From Melastoma dodecandrum (Eukaryota > Streptophyta > Magnoliopsida > Myrtales > Melastomataceae): a DNA stretch of 64,000 nucleotides. The DNA lies in the NCBI GenBank assembly GCA_029817715.1, contig JARUPY010000599.1, positions 53,763 through 117,762 of the forward strand, read 5' to 3'. The notes under the pieces are model-generated. The model saw only the letters and a list, made by a program, of their open reading frames with translations. It was not told the origin of the DNA and made no database searches. The position numbers were made by a program, and so were the translations under genes. Of this stretch, positions 27,562 through 36,830 are shown in pieces; the first letter of the stretch is position 1; each line of letters begins with the position of its first letter.

Positions 27562-28734
27562 GTGACCGAAGTGCTGAACGTCGCCGTCGCCGGCTACGCG
27601 TTCATGGGCCGCATCCACACCGCCGGGTGGCAGCAGGCGGCGAGGTTCATGGGCACGCCCGCGCGCGTCACGACCGTGATCGGGCGGAACCGGGAGAGCA
27701 CGCAGGCCTTCGCCGACGCGTTCGGGATCCCGAACGTGCTCACCGACTGGCGGGACGCGGTCGCGGATCCGGAGGTGCACGTCGTCGACGTCTGCACCCC
27801 CGGCGACAGCCACGTCGACATCGCGATCGGCGCGCTCGAGGCCGGCAAGCACGTGCTCTGCGAGAAGCCGCTCGCGAACTCGGTCGCCGGTGCGCAGCGG
27901 ATGGTGGACGCGGCCGAGTCGGCCCGAGCGCGCGGCGTGCGCTCGATGGTCGGGTTCTCGTACCGGCGCACGCCGGCGCTGACCTACGCGAGGCGGCTCG
28001 TCGAGGAGGGCCGCATCGGCACGATCCGGCACATCCGGGCCCTGTACCTGCAGGACTGGATCGCGGACCCCGCCTTCCCGCTCGTCTGGCGGCTCGACAA
28101 GGGCGCGGCCGGATCGGGCGCGCTCGGCGACATCGGCGCGCACATCATCGATCTCGCGACCTTCATCACCGGGCACCGCCTGACCGGGCTGACCGGGCTG
28201 ACCGAGACGTTCGTGAAGCAGCGGCCGAAGCTCGCCGCGATCACGAGCGGCCTCGGCGCGACCGGGTCCGACGAGCTCGGCGACGTGACGGTGGACGACG
28301 CCGCCGTGTGGGTCGGCCGCACCGACGGCGGCGCGCTCGCGACGTTCGAGGCGACCCGGTTCGCGGTCGGCCGCCGCAACGCGATGCGGATCGAGGTGAA
28401 CGGCTCGAAGGGGTCGCTCGCGTTCGACTTCGAGCGGATGAACGAGCTCGAGTTCTTCGATTTCGCGGACCCGGCGGTGGAGGCGGGCTTCCGCCGCATC
28501 CTCGTCACCGAGCCGGAGCACCCGTACGTCGCCGCCTGGTGGCCTCCGGGGCACGGCCTCGGCTACGAGCACGCGTTCACGCACGAGGTCCACGACTTCG
28601 TGGACGCGATCGTCGCGGGGAAGGACCCGGAGCCGTCGTTCGCGGACGGCCTCGCCGTGCAGCAGGTCCTGGAGGCGATCGAGCGCTCCGGAGGGAACTG
28701 GGTCGACTGGAGACGGCCGATTTTTCACGGATAG
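27562..28734 (+). CDS. Gfo/Idh/MocA family NAD(P)-dependent sugar dehydrogenase
   Basis: A 390-residue dehydrogenase from GTG 27562 with GAGGAGG upstream. It has the Rossmann motif VAVAGYAFMGRIHTAGW, the CEKPLANS motif with catalytic lysine, then GALGDIGAHIIDLATFITGH bearing the conserved DxxxH pair. It lacks a signal peptide. Family members oxidise or reduce sugar ring hydroxyls; ThuB is one that makes 3-keto-disaccharides. It follows the GMC-ThuA-isomerase operon, separated by an inverted repeat, and probably belongs to the same pathway. The stop codon lies within the downstream terminator stem. Confidence 0.92.
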   Translation: MTEVLNVAVAGYAFMGRIHTAGWQQAARFMGTPARVTTVIGRNRESTQAFADAFGIPNVLTDWRDAVADPEVHVVDVCTPGDSHVDIAIGALEAGKHVLCEKPLANSVAGAQRMVDAAESARARGVRSMVGFSYRRTPALTYARRLVEEGRIGTIRHIRALYLQDWIADPAFPLVWRLDKGAAGSGALGDIGAHIIDLATFITGHRLTGLTGLTETFVKQRPKLAAITSGLGATGSDELGDVTVDDAAVWVGRTDGGALATFEATRFAVGRRNAMRIEVNGSKGSLAFDFERMNELEFFDFADPAVEAGFRRILVTEPEHPYVAAWWPPGHGLGYEHAFTHEVHDFVDAIVAGKDPEPSFADGLAVQQVLEAIERSGGNWVDWRRPIFHG

Positions 28735-28769
28735 GGCGGGGCGCTTCCCGCCCCGCCCCTATCCGTGAA
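28724..28769. terminator. bidirectional terminator between convergent dehydrogenase genes
   Basis: The left arm TTCACGGATAGGGCGGGGCG pairs with 28749-28769 except for one extra C. The plus-strand stop TAG (28732-28734) is inside the stem; the minus-strand gene ends at 28776. Confidence 0.75.
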
Positions 28770-28775
28770 CAACCG

Positions 28776-29889
28776 CTACCAGGTGTCGGGGGCGGCGCCC
28801 TCCGGGACCGCGGCGGGGCGCTCGACCGTCGTGGTCAGCGTGATCACCTCGTGCGTCGAGGAGCTCCGCGGGATCGCGTCCATGATCTCGAGCACGTGCT
28901 GCGCGAGCTCGCCGGAGGCGCGGTGCGGCCGTCCCGTCGCGATCGCCTGCGCCATGTCGGCGAGGCCGTAGCCGCGACCCGCGCCCGCGTAGCCGGCGTT
29001 CGGCTCGACAGTCCGCCACTCGCCCGTCTCGACGGTCCACGCCTCCACGGGGTCGTCGAAGCGGTTCGGATCCGGGACGGCGATCGTGCCGGTGGTGCCG
29101 TGCACCTCGAACAGCGGCATCCGGGTCGCCCAGGTGTCGAACGAGAACGAGACGCGCGAGACGGCGCCGTTCGCGTGCTCGAGGATGCCGCTCACGCCGG
29201 TGTCGACAGCGACCTCGATCGCCTCCCCCGCCTTCGGCCCCGTCGCGACCGAGCGTTCGCGCGGCGAGCGGATGCTCACGCCGGAGACGCGGACGACCGG
29301 GCCGAGCAGGTTGACGAGCGCGGTCACGTAATACGGCCCCATGTCCAGCATCGGGCCGCCGCCCGGCTGGTAGTAGAAGGCGGGGTTCGGGTGCCAGCGC
29401 TCGTGGCCGGGGGCGCCCCAGTGCGCGTCGGCGGTCAGCACCTGTCCGATCGCGCCGTCGTCGATCAGCCGGCGCACGGTCTGGATGCCCGTGCCGAGCA
29501 CGGTGTCCGGCGCGCTGCCGACGCGCAGGCCGCGCTCCGCCGCGAGCGCGAGCATCGGCGCCGCGTCCGAGGGCCGCAGCGCCAGCGGCTTCTCCGCGTA
29601 CACGTGCTTGCCGGCGTCGAGCGCCCTGGTCCCCACCTCGACGTGCGCGGCCGGGATCGTGAGGTTCAGGACGGCGTCGATGTCGTCGGAGGCGAGCAGC
29701 TCGTCGACGGTGCGGGCCACGACGCCCTGCTCGGACGCGACCCCGCCGGCGCGGTCCATGTCGAGGTCCGCCACCGCGACGAGGCGGAGGTTCGGCAGCG
29801 ACGGCAGGTGCGCGAAGTACTGCGCGCTGATGTTGCCGACAACCGATCAGCCCTACTCGAAGAGGGGCGATTCGGAACGGTTCGGTCAC
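28776..29889 (-). pseudogene. Gfo/Idh/MocA family oxidoreductase, one frameshift
   Basis: A second sugar dehydrogenase, of about 371 codons. From GTG 29889 it reads TEPFRIAPLRVGLIG, then an extra T near 29841 shifts the frame where GVGNISAQYF would be expected. The rest follows in frame: VYAEKPLALRPSDA with catalytic lysine, HPNPAFYYQPGGGPMLDMGP with the metal/substrate His-Asp region, and a C-terminal beta-sheet domain. It sits downstream of the TIM-barrel isomerase at 29945-30698 on the same strand, divergent from xylA. It may handle an alternative sugar, or the reverse half of a 3-keto-glycoside route. Confidence 0.87.
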
Positions 29890-29944
29890 GGGATGCTCTC
29901 CTCGGGGTCGCGGTGGTCGGGCACGGGGAGCGCGAGGTCGGCCC

Positions 29945-30698
29945 TCATCCCTCCGGCTCCAGGTGGCGCAGGTAGGCGAGCGACGCGGCGATGCCGTCCA
30001 TCGTGTCGCCCTCGTAGTCGTCGACCTCGAGCACCCGCATCGCCGTCGGCGCCGCGGCGAGCACGGCGGGCACGTCCATCGCGCCCTCGCCGGCCGGCAG
30101 CTGACGCTTCGGGTCCCGGCTCTTGTCGCCGTCCTTCACGTGCAGCAGGTGCACCCGGTCGCCGAGCCGGGTCAGGAGGTCCGGCGCGCTCACGCCGCCG
30201 ACCTCGACCCAGTACGTGTCGACCTCGAGCACGACGTCGTCGGCGAGCCGTTCGGCGAGCAGCTCGAGCGCCGGCGTGCCGTTCGGCCGCGCCTCCAGCT
30301 CCCACCAGTGGTTGTGGTACCCGAACCGGAGGTCGTACTCGCGGGCCTGCTCGGACGCCCTGTTGATGCGCTCCGCGATGCGGGCGATGCCGTCGATCGA
30401 CTCCCAGTCGTCGGAGCGGAGCGCCGGGTCGATCAGCGTCCTCACGCCGATCGCCGCGGCCGCCTCGAACGCGGGCGACGGGTCGCTCAGGTCCAGCACG
30501 CCGGCGTGCGCGGAGGGGGCCGACAGGCCGGTCGCGGCGAGCGCCTCCACGTACCGGTCGGACCCGACGACGAACGCGCCGTAGGGCTCGACGTCCGTGA
30601 AGCCGAGCGCCGCGAGACGCTCGAGGGTGCCCTCGAGGTCGTCGAGCAGGCGGTTCGCGGACGGAGTAGAGCTGGACGGAGACCGGGGCTGTAGGCAT
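29945..30698 (-). pseudogene. sugar phosphate isomerase/epimerase-like TIM barrel, frameshift at N-terminus
   Basis: An xylose-isomerase-like barrel of about 251 codons. ATG 30698 opens [13 protein letters not shown], then a one-base indel near 30655 moves the frame to NRLLDDLEGTLERLAALGF. Further motifs are FGYHNHWWELE, VVLEVDTYWVEVGG and HLLHVKDGDK, which hold the divalent-metal ligands. It is transcribed away from xylA and shares the 30699-30817 intergenic operator region. The Gfo/Idh/MocA gene follows 55 bp downstream. Which sugar it acts on is unknown. Confidence 0.87.
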
Positions 30699-30768
30699 GC
30701 AGCCACTCCTATCGCACGTCGATGTGCGACCCGCGCCCGGGCCGTTGCCCGTCATCCTCGCACGGTCT

Positions 30769-30787
30769 ATGTTGTTTCGTGCAACAT
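30769..30787. promoter_or_regulatory. ROK/XylR-type operator candidate upstream of xylA
   Basis: ATGTTG-TTTCGTG-CAACAT has perfect 6-bp arms and a 7-base spacer. It is centred in the divergent region between the isomerase at 30698 and xylA at 30818. It has the same geometry as the site at 13334-13356. Confidence 0.6.
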
Positions 30788-30817
30788 TTCGCTTCAACGA
30801 GGAAACGGACCCTCTCC

Positions 30818-32008
30818 ATGGCACTCACGCCGACCCGCGACGACAAGTTCTCCTTCGGCCTCTGGACCATCGGCTACAACGGCGCCGACCCGTTCGGCGG
30901 CCCGACCCGCGCCCCGCTCGACGTCGTCCACGCCGTCGAGAAGCTCGCCGAGCTCGGCGCCTACGGCCTCACCTTCCACGACGACGACCTGTTCGCCTTC
31001 GGATCGACGGATGCCGAGCGCCAGACCGAGATCGACCGCCTGAAGGGCGCGCTGGCCGACACCGGGCTGATCGTGCCGATGGTCACGACGAACCTGTTCA
31101 GCGCGCCGGTCTTCAAGGACGGCGGGTTCACCTCCAACGACCGCGCCGTCCGCCGCTTCGCGCTGCGGAAGGTGCTCCGCAACCTCGACCTCGCCGCCGA
31201 GCTCGGCGCGAAGACGTTCGTCATGTGGGGCGGCCGCGAGGGCGCCGAGTACGACACGTCGAAGGACATCCAGCAGGCGCTGCACCGCTACCGCGAGGCC
31301 GTGAACCTGCTCTCCGACTACGTGCTCAGCAAGGGCTACGACATCCGCTTCGCGATCGAGCCGAAGCCGAACGAGCCCCGCGGCGACATCCTCCTGCCGA
31401 CCGTCGGCCACGCGCTCGCGTTCATCGACACGCTCGAGCACCCCGAGCTCGCGGGCGTGAACCCGGAGGTCGGCCACGAGACGATGGCGGGCCTCAACTT
31501 CACCGCCGGCATCCAGCAGGCGATGTACCACGGCAAGCTCTTCCACATCGACCTGAACGGCCAGCGGTCGATCAAGTACGACCAGGACCTGGTCTTCGGT
31601 CACGGCGACCTGCACGTCGCGTTCTCGCTCGTCGACCTGCTCGAGCACGGCGGCCTCGCCGGCGGCCCGGGCTACGACGGCCCCCGCCACTTCGACTACA
31701 AGCCGAGCCGCACCGAGGACGAGACCGGGGTCTGGGACTCCGCCGCCGCGAACATGCGCATGTACCTGCTGCTGAAGGAGCGCGCGCAGTCGTTCCGCGC
31801 CGACCCGGAGGTGCAGGAGCTGCTGCAGAGCGCGAAGGTGCTCGAGCTCGCGACCCCGACGCTGAACGACGGCGAGTCGTTCGACGACCTGCTCGCGGAC
31901 CGGAGCGCGTACGAGGAGTTCGACGCCGGGGCCTACTTCAACGGCAAGGGCTTCGGGTTCGTGCGTCTGCAGCAGCTGGCGATCGACCACCTGCTCGGCG
32001 CCCGCTGA
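30818..32008 (+). CDS. xylA: xylose isomerase
   Basis: A 396-residue class I xylose isomerase converting D-xylose to D-xylulose. Active-site residues are His54 and Asp57 in TFHDDD, metal and substrate ligands lie in [13 protein letters not shown], and further ligands in [12 protein letters not shown] and LFHIDLNGQ. Length and numbering match actinobacterial enzymes such as Actinoplanes XylA. The ATG at 30818 is preceded by only a weak ACGAGGAA site. xylB begins 20 bp after its stop, so the two form an operon. A CAAC-type palindrome in the leader suggests xylose-responsive repression. Confidence 0.97.
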   Translation: MALTPTRDDKFSFGLWTIGYNGADPFGGPTRAPLDVVHAVEKLAELGAYGLTFHDDDLFAFGSTDAERQTEIDRLKGALADTGLIVPMVTTNLFSAPVFKDGGFTSNDRAVRRFALRKVLRNLDLAAELGAKTFVMWGGREGAEYDTSKDIQQALHRYREAVNLLSDYVLSKGYDIRFAIEPKPNEPRGDILLPTVGHALAFIDTLEHPELAGVNPEVGHETMAGLNFTAGIQQAMYHGKLFHIDLNGQRSIKYDQDLVFGHGDLHVAFSLVDLLEHGGLAGGPGYDGPRHFDYKPSRTEDETGVWDSAAANMRMYLLLKERAQSFRADPEVQELLQSAKVLELATPTLNDGESFDDLLADRSAYEEFDAGAYFNGKGFGFVRLQQLAIDHLLGAR

Positions 32009-32027
32009 CCCGCGGGGTCCCGTCGCC

Positions 32028-33455
32028 ATGACGCTGGTGGCCGGCGTCGACTCGTCGACGCAGAGCTGCAAGGTGGTCGTCCGCGACCTCGACACCGGCG
32101 CCGTCGTGCGCACGGGCCGGGCGTCGCACCCGGACGGCACGGAGGTGCCCCCCGCGGCCTGGTGGGAGGCGCTGCTCGCGGCCATCGCGGACGCGGGCGG
32201 CCTCGACGACGTCGCCGCGATCGCGATCGCTGGGCAGCAGCACGGCATGGTCACGCTCGACGGTGAGGGCCGGGTCGTCCGCGACGCCCTGCTCTGGAAC
32301 GACACGCGCTCCGCGCCCGCCGCCCTCGCGCTGATCGAGGAGGCGGGCGCGGAGGCGCTCGCGACCGGCACCGGCACGGTCCCGGTCGCGTCGATCACGT
32401 CGACGAAGCTGCGCTGGCTGCGCGACGCGGAGCCCGACAACGCGCGCCGCGTCGCGGCCGTCGCCCTGCCTCACGACTGGCTGACGTGGCGACTGCTCGG
32501 CTACGGGCCGGACGACGAGTCCCCCTCCGGCCCGGTCCTGGAGGCGCTCGCGACCGACCGTTCCGACGCCTCCGGCACCGGCTACTTCGATCCCTCCCGC
32601 TACCGGTACGACCGCGGGATGCTCGAGCTGGCGCTCGGGCACGACGTCGTGCTGCCGCGCGTGCTCGGTCCGTCGGAGGTCGCCGGGCGGACCGTCGACG
32701 GGATCCCGGGAGTCCCCGCCGGGATCGTCGTCGGCCCTGGCGCGGGCGACAACGCGGGCGCGGCGCTCGGGCTCGGCGCCACGGCGGGCGACGTCGTCGT
32801 CTCGATCGGCACCTCCGGCACCGTGTTCGCCGTCAGCCCCACCGCGACGCACGACGCCTCCGGCACCGTCGCGGGCTTCGCCTCCGCCTCGGGCGAGTTC
32901 CTGCCGCTCGTCGCGACGCTGAACGCGGCGCGGATCCTCGACGTGACCGCCGCGCTGCTCGGCGTGGACCACGACGAGCTCGGGCGGCTCGCGCTGACCG
33001 CGTCGCCCGGCGCAGGCGGGCTCGTGCTCGTGCCGTACTTCGCGGGCGAGCGCACGCCGAACCTCCCGGACGCGACCGCGTCGCTGCTCGGCATGACGCT
33101 CGGCTCGACCACGCGCGAGAACCTCGCCCGGGCCGCGGTCGAGGGCCTGCTCTGCGCCCTCGCTGACGGCCTCGCGGCGGTGGAGGGCCAGGGCGTGGTC
33201 GCGGAGCGGCTGCTCCTGATCGGCGGCGCGGCGCTGAACCCGGCCGTGCAGGCGGTCGCGGCGCAGGTGTTCGCGGAGCCGGTCGTCGTGCCCGCCCCTG
33301 GCGAGTACGTCGCGTTCGGCGGCTCGGTGCAGGCGGCGTGGACGCTCACCGGGAAGCGGCCGACGTGGCCGGTCCCGGAGGTCGCCTCCCCGGCCCCGGA
33401 CCACCGCCCGGAGATCCTCGACGCCTACCGATCGGCCGCCGCCCGCGCCCACTAG
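32028..33455 (+). CDS. xylB: xylulokinase
   Basis: A 475-residue FGGY-family kinase that makes D-xylulose 5-phosphate for the pentose phosphate pathway. It has the phosphate motif [15 protein letters not shown], the xylulokinase marker [13 protein letters not shown], catalytic aspartate in [15 protein letters not shown] near residue 240, the [10 protein letters not shown] loop, and the C-terminal signature [20 protein letters not shown]. It lies 20 bp downstream of xylA on the same strand. No frameshift is visible. Confidence 0.96.
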   Translation: MTLVAGVDSSTQSCKVVVRDLDTGAVVRTGRASHPDGTEVPPAAWWEALLAAIADAGGLDDVAAIAIAGQQHGMVTLDGEGRVVRDALLWNDTRSAPAALALIEEAGAEALATGTGTVPVASITSTKLRWLRDAEPDNARRVAAVALPHDWLTWRLLGYGPDDESPSGPVLEALATDRSDASGTGYFDPSRYRYDRGMLELALGHDVVLPRVLGPSEVAGRTVDGIPGVPAGIVVGPGAGDNAGAALGLGATAGDVVVSIGTSGTVFAVSPTATHDASGTVAGFASASGEFLPLVATLNAARILDVTAALLGVDHDELGRLALTASPGAGGLVLVPYFAGERTPNLPDATASLLGMTLGSTTRENLARAAVEGLLCALADGLAAVEGQGVVAERLLLIGGAALNPAVQAVAAQVFAEPVVVPAPGEYVAFGGSVQAAWTLTGKRPTWPVPEVASPAPDHRPEILDAYRSAAARAH

Positions 33456-33480
33456 ATCGACGCTCCATCCGATTAGCGTG

Positions 33481-34016
33481 ATGCGCATGGCGCGGACGTG
33501 GTTGGCGATCACCGTCGAGCTGGTGGAGGGGCGCGGGCAGTACTACTGGCCCCGCCCCGGCCGCGTGTTCGCCGCGGCGCGGTCGCACACGTTCGCGCAG
33601 CTCGCCCACGCGATCGACGAGGCGTTCGGCCGCTGGGACTTCGCGCACCTCCACGGGTTCCGGCTGGTCGACGGGACCTCGATCGGCATCCCCGACCCGG
33701 ACTGGGGACGACCAGGAGTCGCTCGACGAGGAGACGACGAAACTCAGCAGGCTCGAGCTGGGCGAGGTGTTCGCCTACGAGTTCGACTTCGGTCGACCGC
33801 TGGACGCACATCTGCAAGGTGCAGGAGCAGAAGGTCGACCCGCTCGAGGTCTGGGGCGAGACCCCGCCGGAGCCCGTCGCCTACTTCGGCGCCGGCGACC
33901 TCCCCGACCAGTACGGCCGCCGGTGGCTCGACGACGAGGGCGGCTCCCCCGGCAAGGACCCGCAGGCCCGCGACCTCCCGCCCATCCATCCGGGCTGGGG
34001 CCCCCGCAGGCGCTGA
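33481..34016 (+). pseudogene. plasmid pRiA4b ORF-3 family (IS1096 passenger-like) protein, two frameshifts
   Basis: About 178 codons. The N-terminal part (ARTWLAITVELVEGRGQYYW, HTFAQLAHAIDEAFGRWDF, HLHGF) and, after frame changes near 33703 and 33795, AYEFDFG and WTHICKVQEQ followed by YGRRWLDDEGG match the PRiA4_ORF3 domain. This family is found in plasmids, in IS1096-like elements as a passenger, and in ordinary chromosomes, and has no known activity. No transposase or terminal repeats are visible nearby. ATG 33481 is the likeliest of several starts. Its TGA stop is the first base triplet of the terminator palindrome it shares with the beta-galactosidase gene. Confidence 0.72.
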
Positions 34017-34068
34017 TGCATTCTCCGTTTTGTAGGACTCGGCGTCCTACAAAACGGAGAGTGCATCA
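34014..34068. terminator. near-perfect palindrome joining two convergent stop codons
   Basis: 25-bp arms (34014-34038 and 34044-34068, one mismatch, core TTCTCCGTTTTGTAGGAC) flank TCGGC. The outermost triplets are the TGA of the plus-strand gene and the TGA of the minus-strand beta-galactosidase. A close relative lies at 39038-39080. Confidence 0.8.
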
Positions 34069-36830
34069 CAGCGCGCGGAAGGTGAGCGTTCCGGAGACGG
34101 GGCGGGGGTCGAGGCGGTACTGCGGCAGGACGCCCGGGCCGCAGGAGGCCGTGCCGATGCCGTGCTCCGCGAGGTCGAGCACCAGGCGCGTCCGCGTCGA
34201 GGCGGGCAGCTCGGTCGGGTGCTCGGCCGCGGCCAGCTCGGCCGAGGTCCAGGGGCTCGCCGTGAACGCGAAGCCGTCCCCGGAGACCGAGAACCCGGCG
34301 CCCGCCCGGCCGACGGACAGCGCGACGACGCCCGAGCGCGACCCGGTCTCCTGCGGCCGCACGTAGTCGGTGTGCAGGTCGGCGACGTCCTCGACGGTCC
34401 AGGTGCCGAGGCGCTGCGACTGCCCGGTGTCCGGGTAGCGCTGGCCGGGCCCGTAGCCGTCCCACGCGATGCCCTCCGGCACCCACGGCAGCGACAGCTC
34501 CAGCCCGAACCGCGCCCAACCGGACGGCCAGGTGCCGAGCGGCTCCCCGGAGGCGTCGAGCCGCAGCGACTCCCCGTCCGACGACCAGCGCAGCGTCAGC
34601 CGCACCAGGCCGTCGTGCGCGGCCGCGCCGACCACCGTGGTCACGACGAGCGCGTCCGCGACCTCGACGGACTCGAGCCGTGCGTGCAGGCGGTCGAGGC
34701 CGGACAGCGTCCACCCGTCCGCGTCGCTGCGCCCCTCCTGCTTGTTGTCCGCGATGCCGCGATCGTTGTCGGTCGGCGCCCGCCAGAGCGCCAGCTCGGG
34801 TCCGGGCACCTCCCACGTCGCCGATCGTTCAGCAGCCGGGGCCCGGTCCGCGCGTCGAACGTCGCGGGGCCGAGCCGCAGCACGCCGCCGGAGGCGACGG
34901 GCGCGACCGAGGCGGCGACCGGCGCCGCGACGGGCAGCGCCCCCGCCTGCACCCAGGCGATCTCGTGGCCGGCCGGGCGCCCCAGGCGGCATCCGCCGCG
35001 AGCACGGCCGACACCGTCAGCACCCCGTCGGACGCGGGGAAGCGGCACGGTTCACCGTCTGCCCCGGCGCGACCCGACGGCACGGCGAGCGGCGCGCCTC
35101 CGGCGACGAACGCCAGGTGGTCGAGCGACACGAAGTCGTAAACCGGTTTCCGCACCGACAGCACGCCGTCCGCGACGGTCAGCTCGACCGGCTCGACGAC
35201 CTTCTTGTAGTCGAGCAGCCCGGGCCGCGGGTTCCGGTCCGCGTCGACGAGGCCGTCCGCGACGAAGTTGCCGTCGGAGATCTCCTCGCCGAAGTCGCCG
35301 CCGTAGGCGAAGAACTCGCGCCCGTCCTCGGTGGTGCGGCGGATGCCGTGCTCCAGCCACTCCCACACGAACCCGCCCTGCGTGCGGTCGTACGTCCGGA
35401 AGCTGGTCTCGTACTCGCTCATGCCGCCGGGGCCGTTGCCCATCGCGTGCACGTACTCGCACTGGATGAACGGCAGCGCTCGACGGTGCGCGTCGGCGGC
35501 GGGGTCGTCCAGCGGCGCCTCCGCCTGCCGGCCGATCGCGTCGACCTCGTCCTGGTGCGCGTACATCCGCGAGTAGACGTCCACGTACGTCGAGGACCAG
35601 TCGCCCTCGTAGTGCACGGGACGGGAGGGGTCGAGCTCGTGCGAGAGCGTTGCCGACGCCTCCAGGTTCCGCCCCGTCCCGGCCTCGTTGCCGAGCGACC
35701 ACAGGATCACGGAGGCGTGGTTCCGGTCGCGCGCGACCGTGCGACGCATCCGGTCGAGGTACGCGGGCTCCCACGCGGCGTCGTCGCTCGGGTTGTCCCG
35801 CCAGCCGACGTGGAAGTACCCGTGCGTCTCGAGGTCGCACTCGTCGACCAGGTAGAAGCCCAGCTCGTCCGCGAGACCGGGCAGGTCCGGGTGGGGCGGG
35901 TAGTGGGAGGTGCGGATCGCGTTGATGTTGTGCTGCTTCATCAGCAGCAGCTCCCGCCGCACGAGCGCGGTCGGCACCACGCGGCCGAGGTCCGGGTGGT
36001 GCTCGTGGCGGTTCACCCCGCGGATCCGGATCCGCCTGCCGTTCACCTTCAGCTGGGCGTCCTCGATCGTGATCGTGCGGAAGCCGACCCGGAGCGACGC
36101 GGTCTCGGTGCCGGTCCGGACCACGACGTCGACGAGCACCGGGGTCTCCGCGGTCCAGCCCTCGACGGGCCCGACGTCGAGCGCGACGCCCGTCGCGAGC
36201 CCGGTCAGCCCGAGCGACGGCACGTCGACGACGGCGACCGCGCCGTCCCGGGTGTCCGCGTCGACGAGCAGGACGCCGCGGCCGTCGGCCCAGTGCGCCT
36301 CCACCCGGACGTCCTGCAGCCCGCCCGCCGGAGTCGCCTGCACCGCGACGTCGCGGAAGACGCCGGGCAGCCACCACATGTCCTGGTCCTCGAGGTAGCT
36401 GGTCGCCGCCCACTGCGTCACACGCAGGGCGACGGTGTTCGTGCCGCTCCGGATCACGTCGGACAGGTCGAACTCGTGCACGAGCCGGCTGCCGGCCGTG
36501 GAGCCGAGCCGCATGCCGTTCACCCACACCTCGCCGATCGCGTCGACGCCGTCGAGCCGCAGCAGCGCCGCGCCACCGGCCCACTCGAAGGTCCGCACGA
36601 AGTCGCCGACCGGGTTCGCGTCCGGCACGTGCGGGGCGTCGATCGGGAACGGGTACCGCGTGTTCGTGTACCAGGGCAGCCCGTGCCCCTGCATCGGCCA
36701 GCTCGACGGCACCGGGATGCGCTCCCAGCCGACGCCGTCCGCCGAAGCCATGTCCGCGGGCGCGAGGGCCGCGGCTCGTCGGCGAGATGCGGAAGGCCCA
36801 CTCCCCGTTCAGCGACAGCAGCCGGGGCAT
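34066..36830 (-). pseudogene. lacZ: beta-galactosidase, GH2 (LacZ-type), several frameshifts
   Basis: About 920 codons from ATG 36830 (PRLLSLNGEWAFRISPTS). The five-domain LacZ layout is visible: sugar-binding jelly roll (RIPVPSSWPMQGHG), immunoglobulin domain, GH2 barrel with acid/base glutamate in LWSLGNEAGTGRN and nucleophile glutamate in IQCEYVHAMGNGPGG, then the Bgal_small_N domain with ALWRAPTDNDRGIADNK. Frame changes occur near 36755, 34990 and 34835. It is cytosolic, with no signal sequence, and hydrolyses terminal beta-galactosides such as lactose or plant galactosides. Its start overlaps the alpha-galactosidase end by 22 bp, so the two are one operon. Confidence 0.9.

Noticed and set aside
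28170..28206. Short tandem repeat GCTGACCGG in the Gfo/Idh gene
   Set aside because: It encodes LTGLTGLTE in frame within an intact protein, so it is ordinary coding variation.
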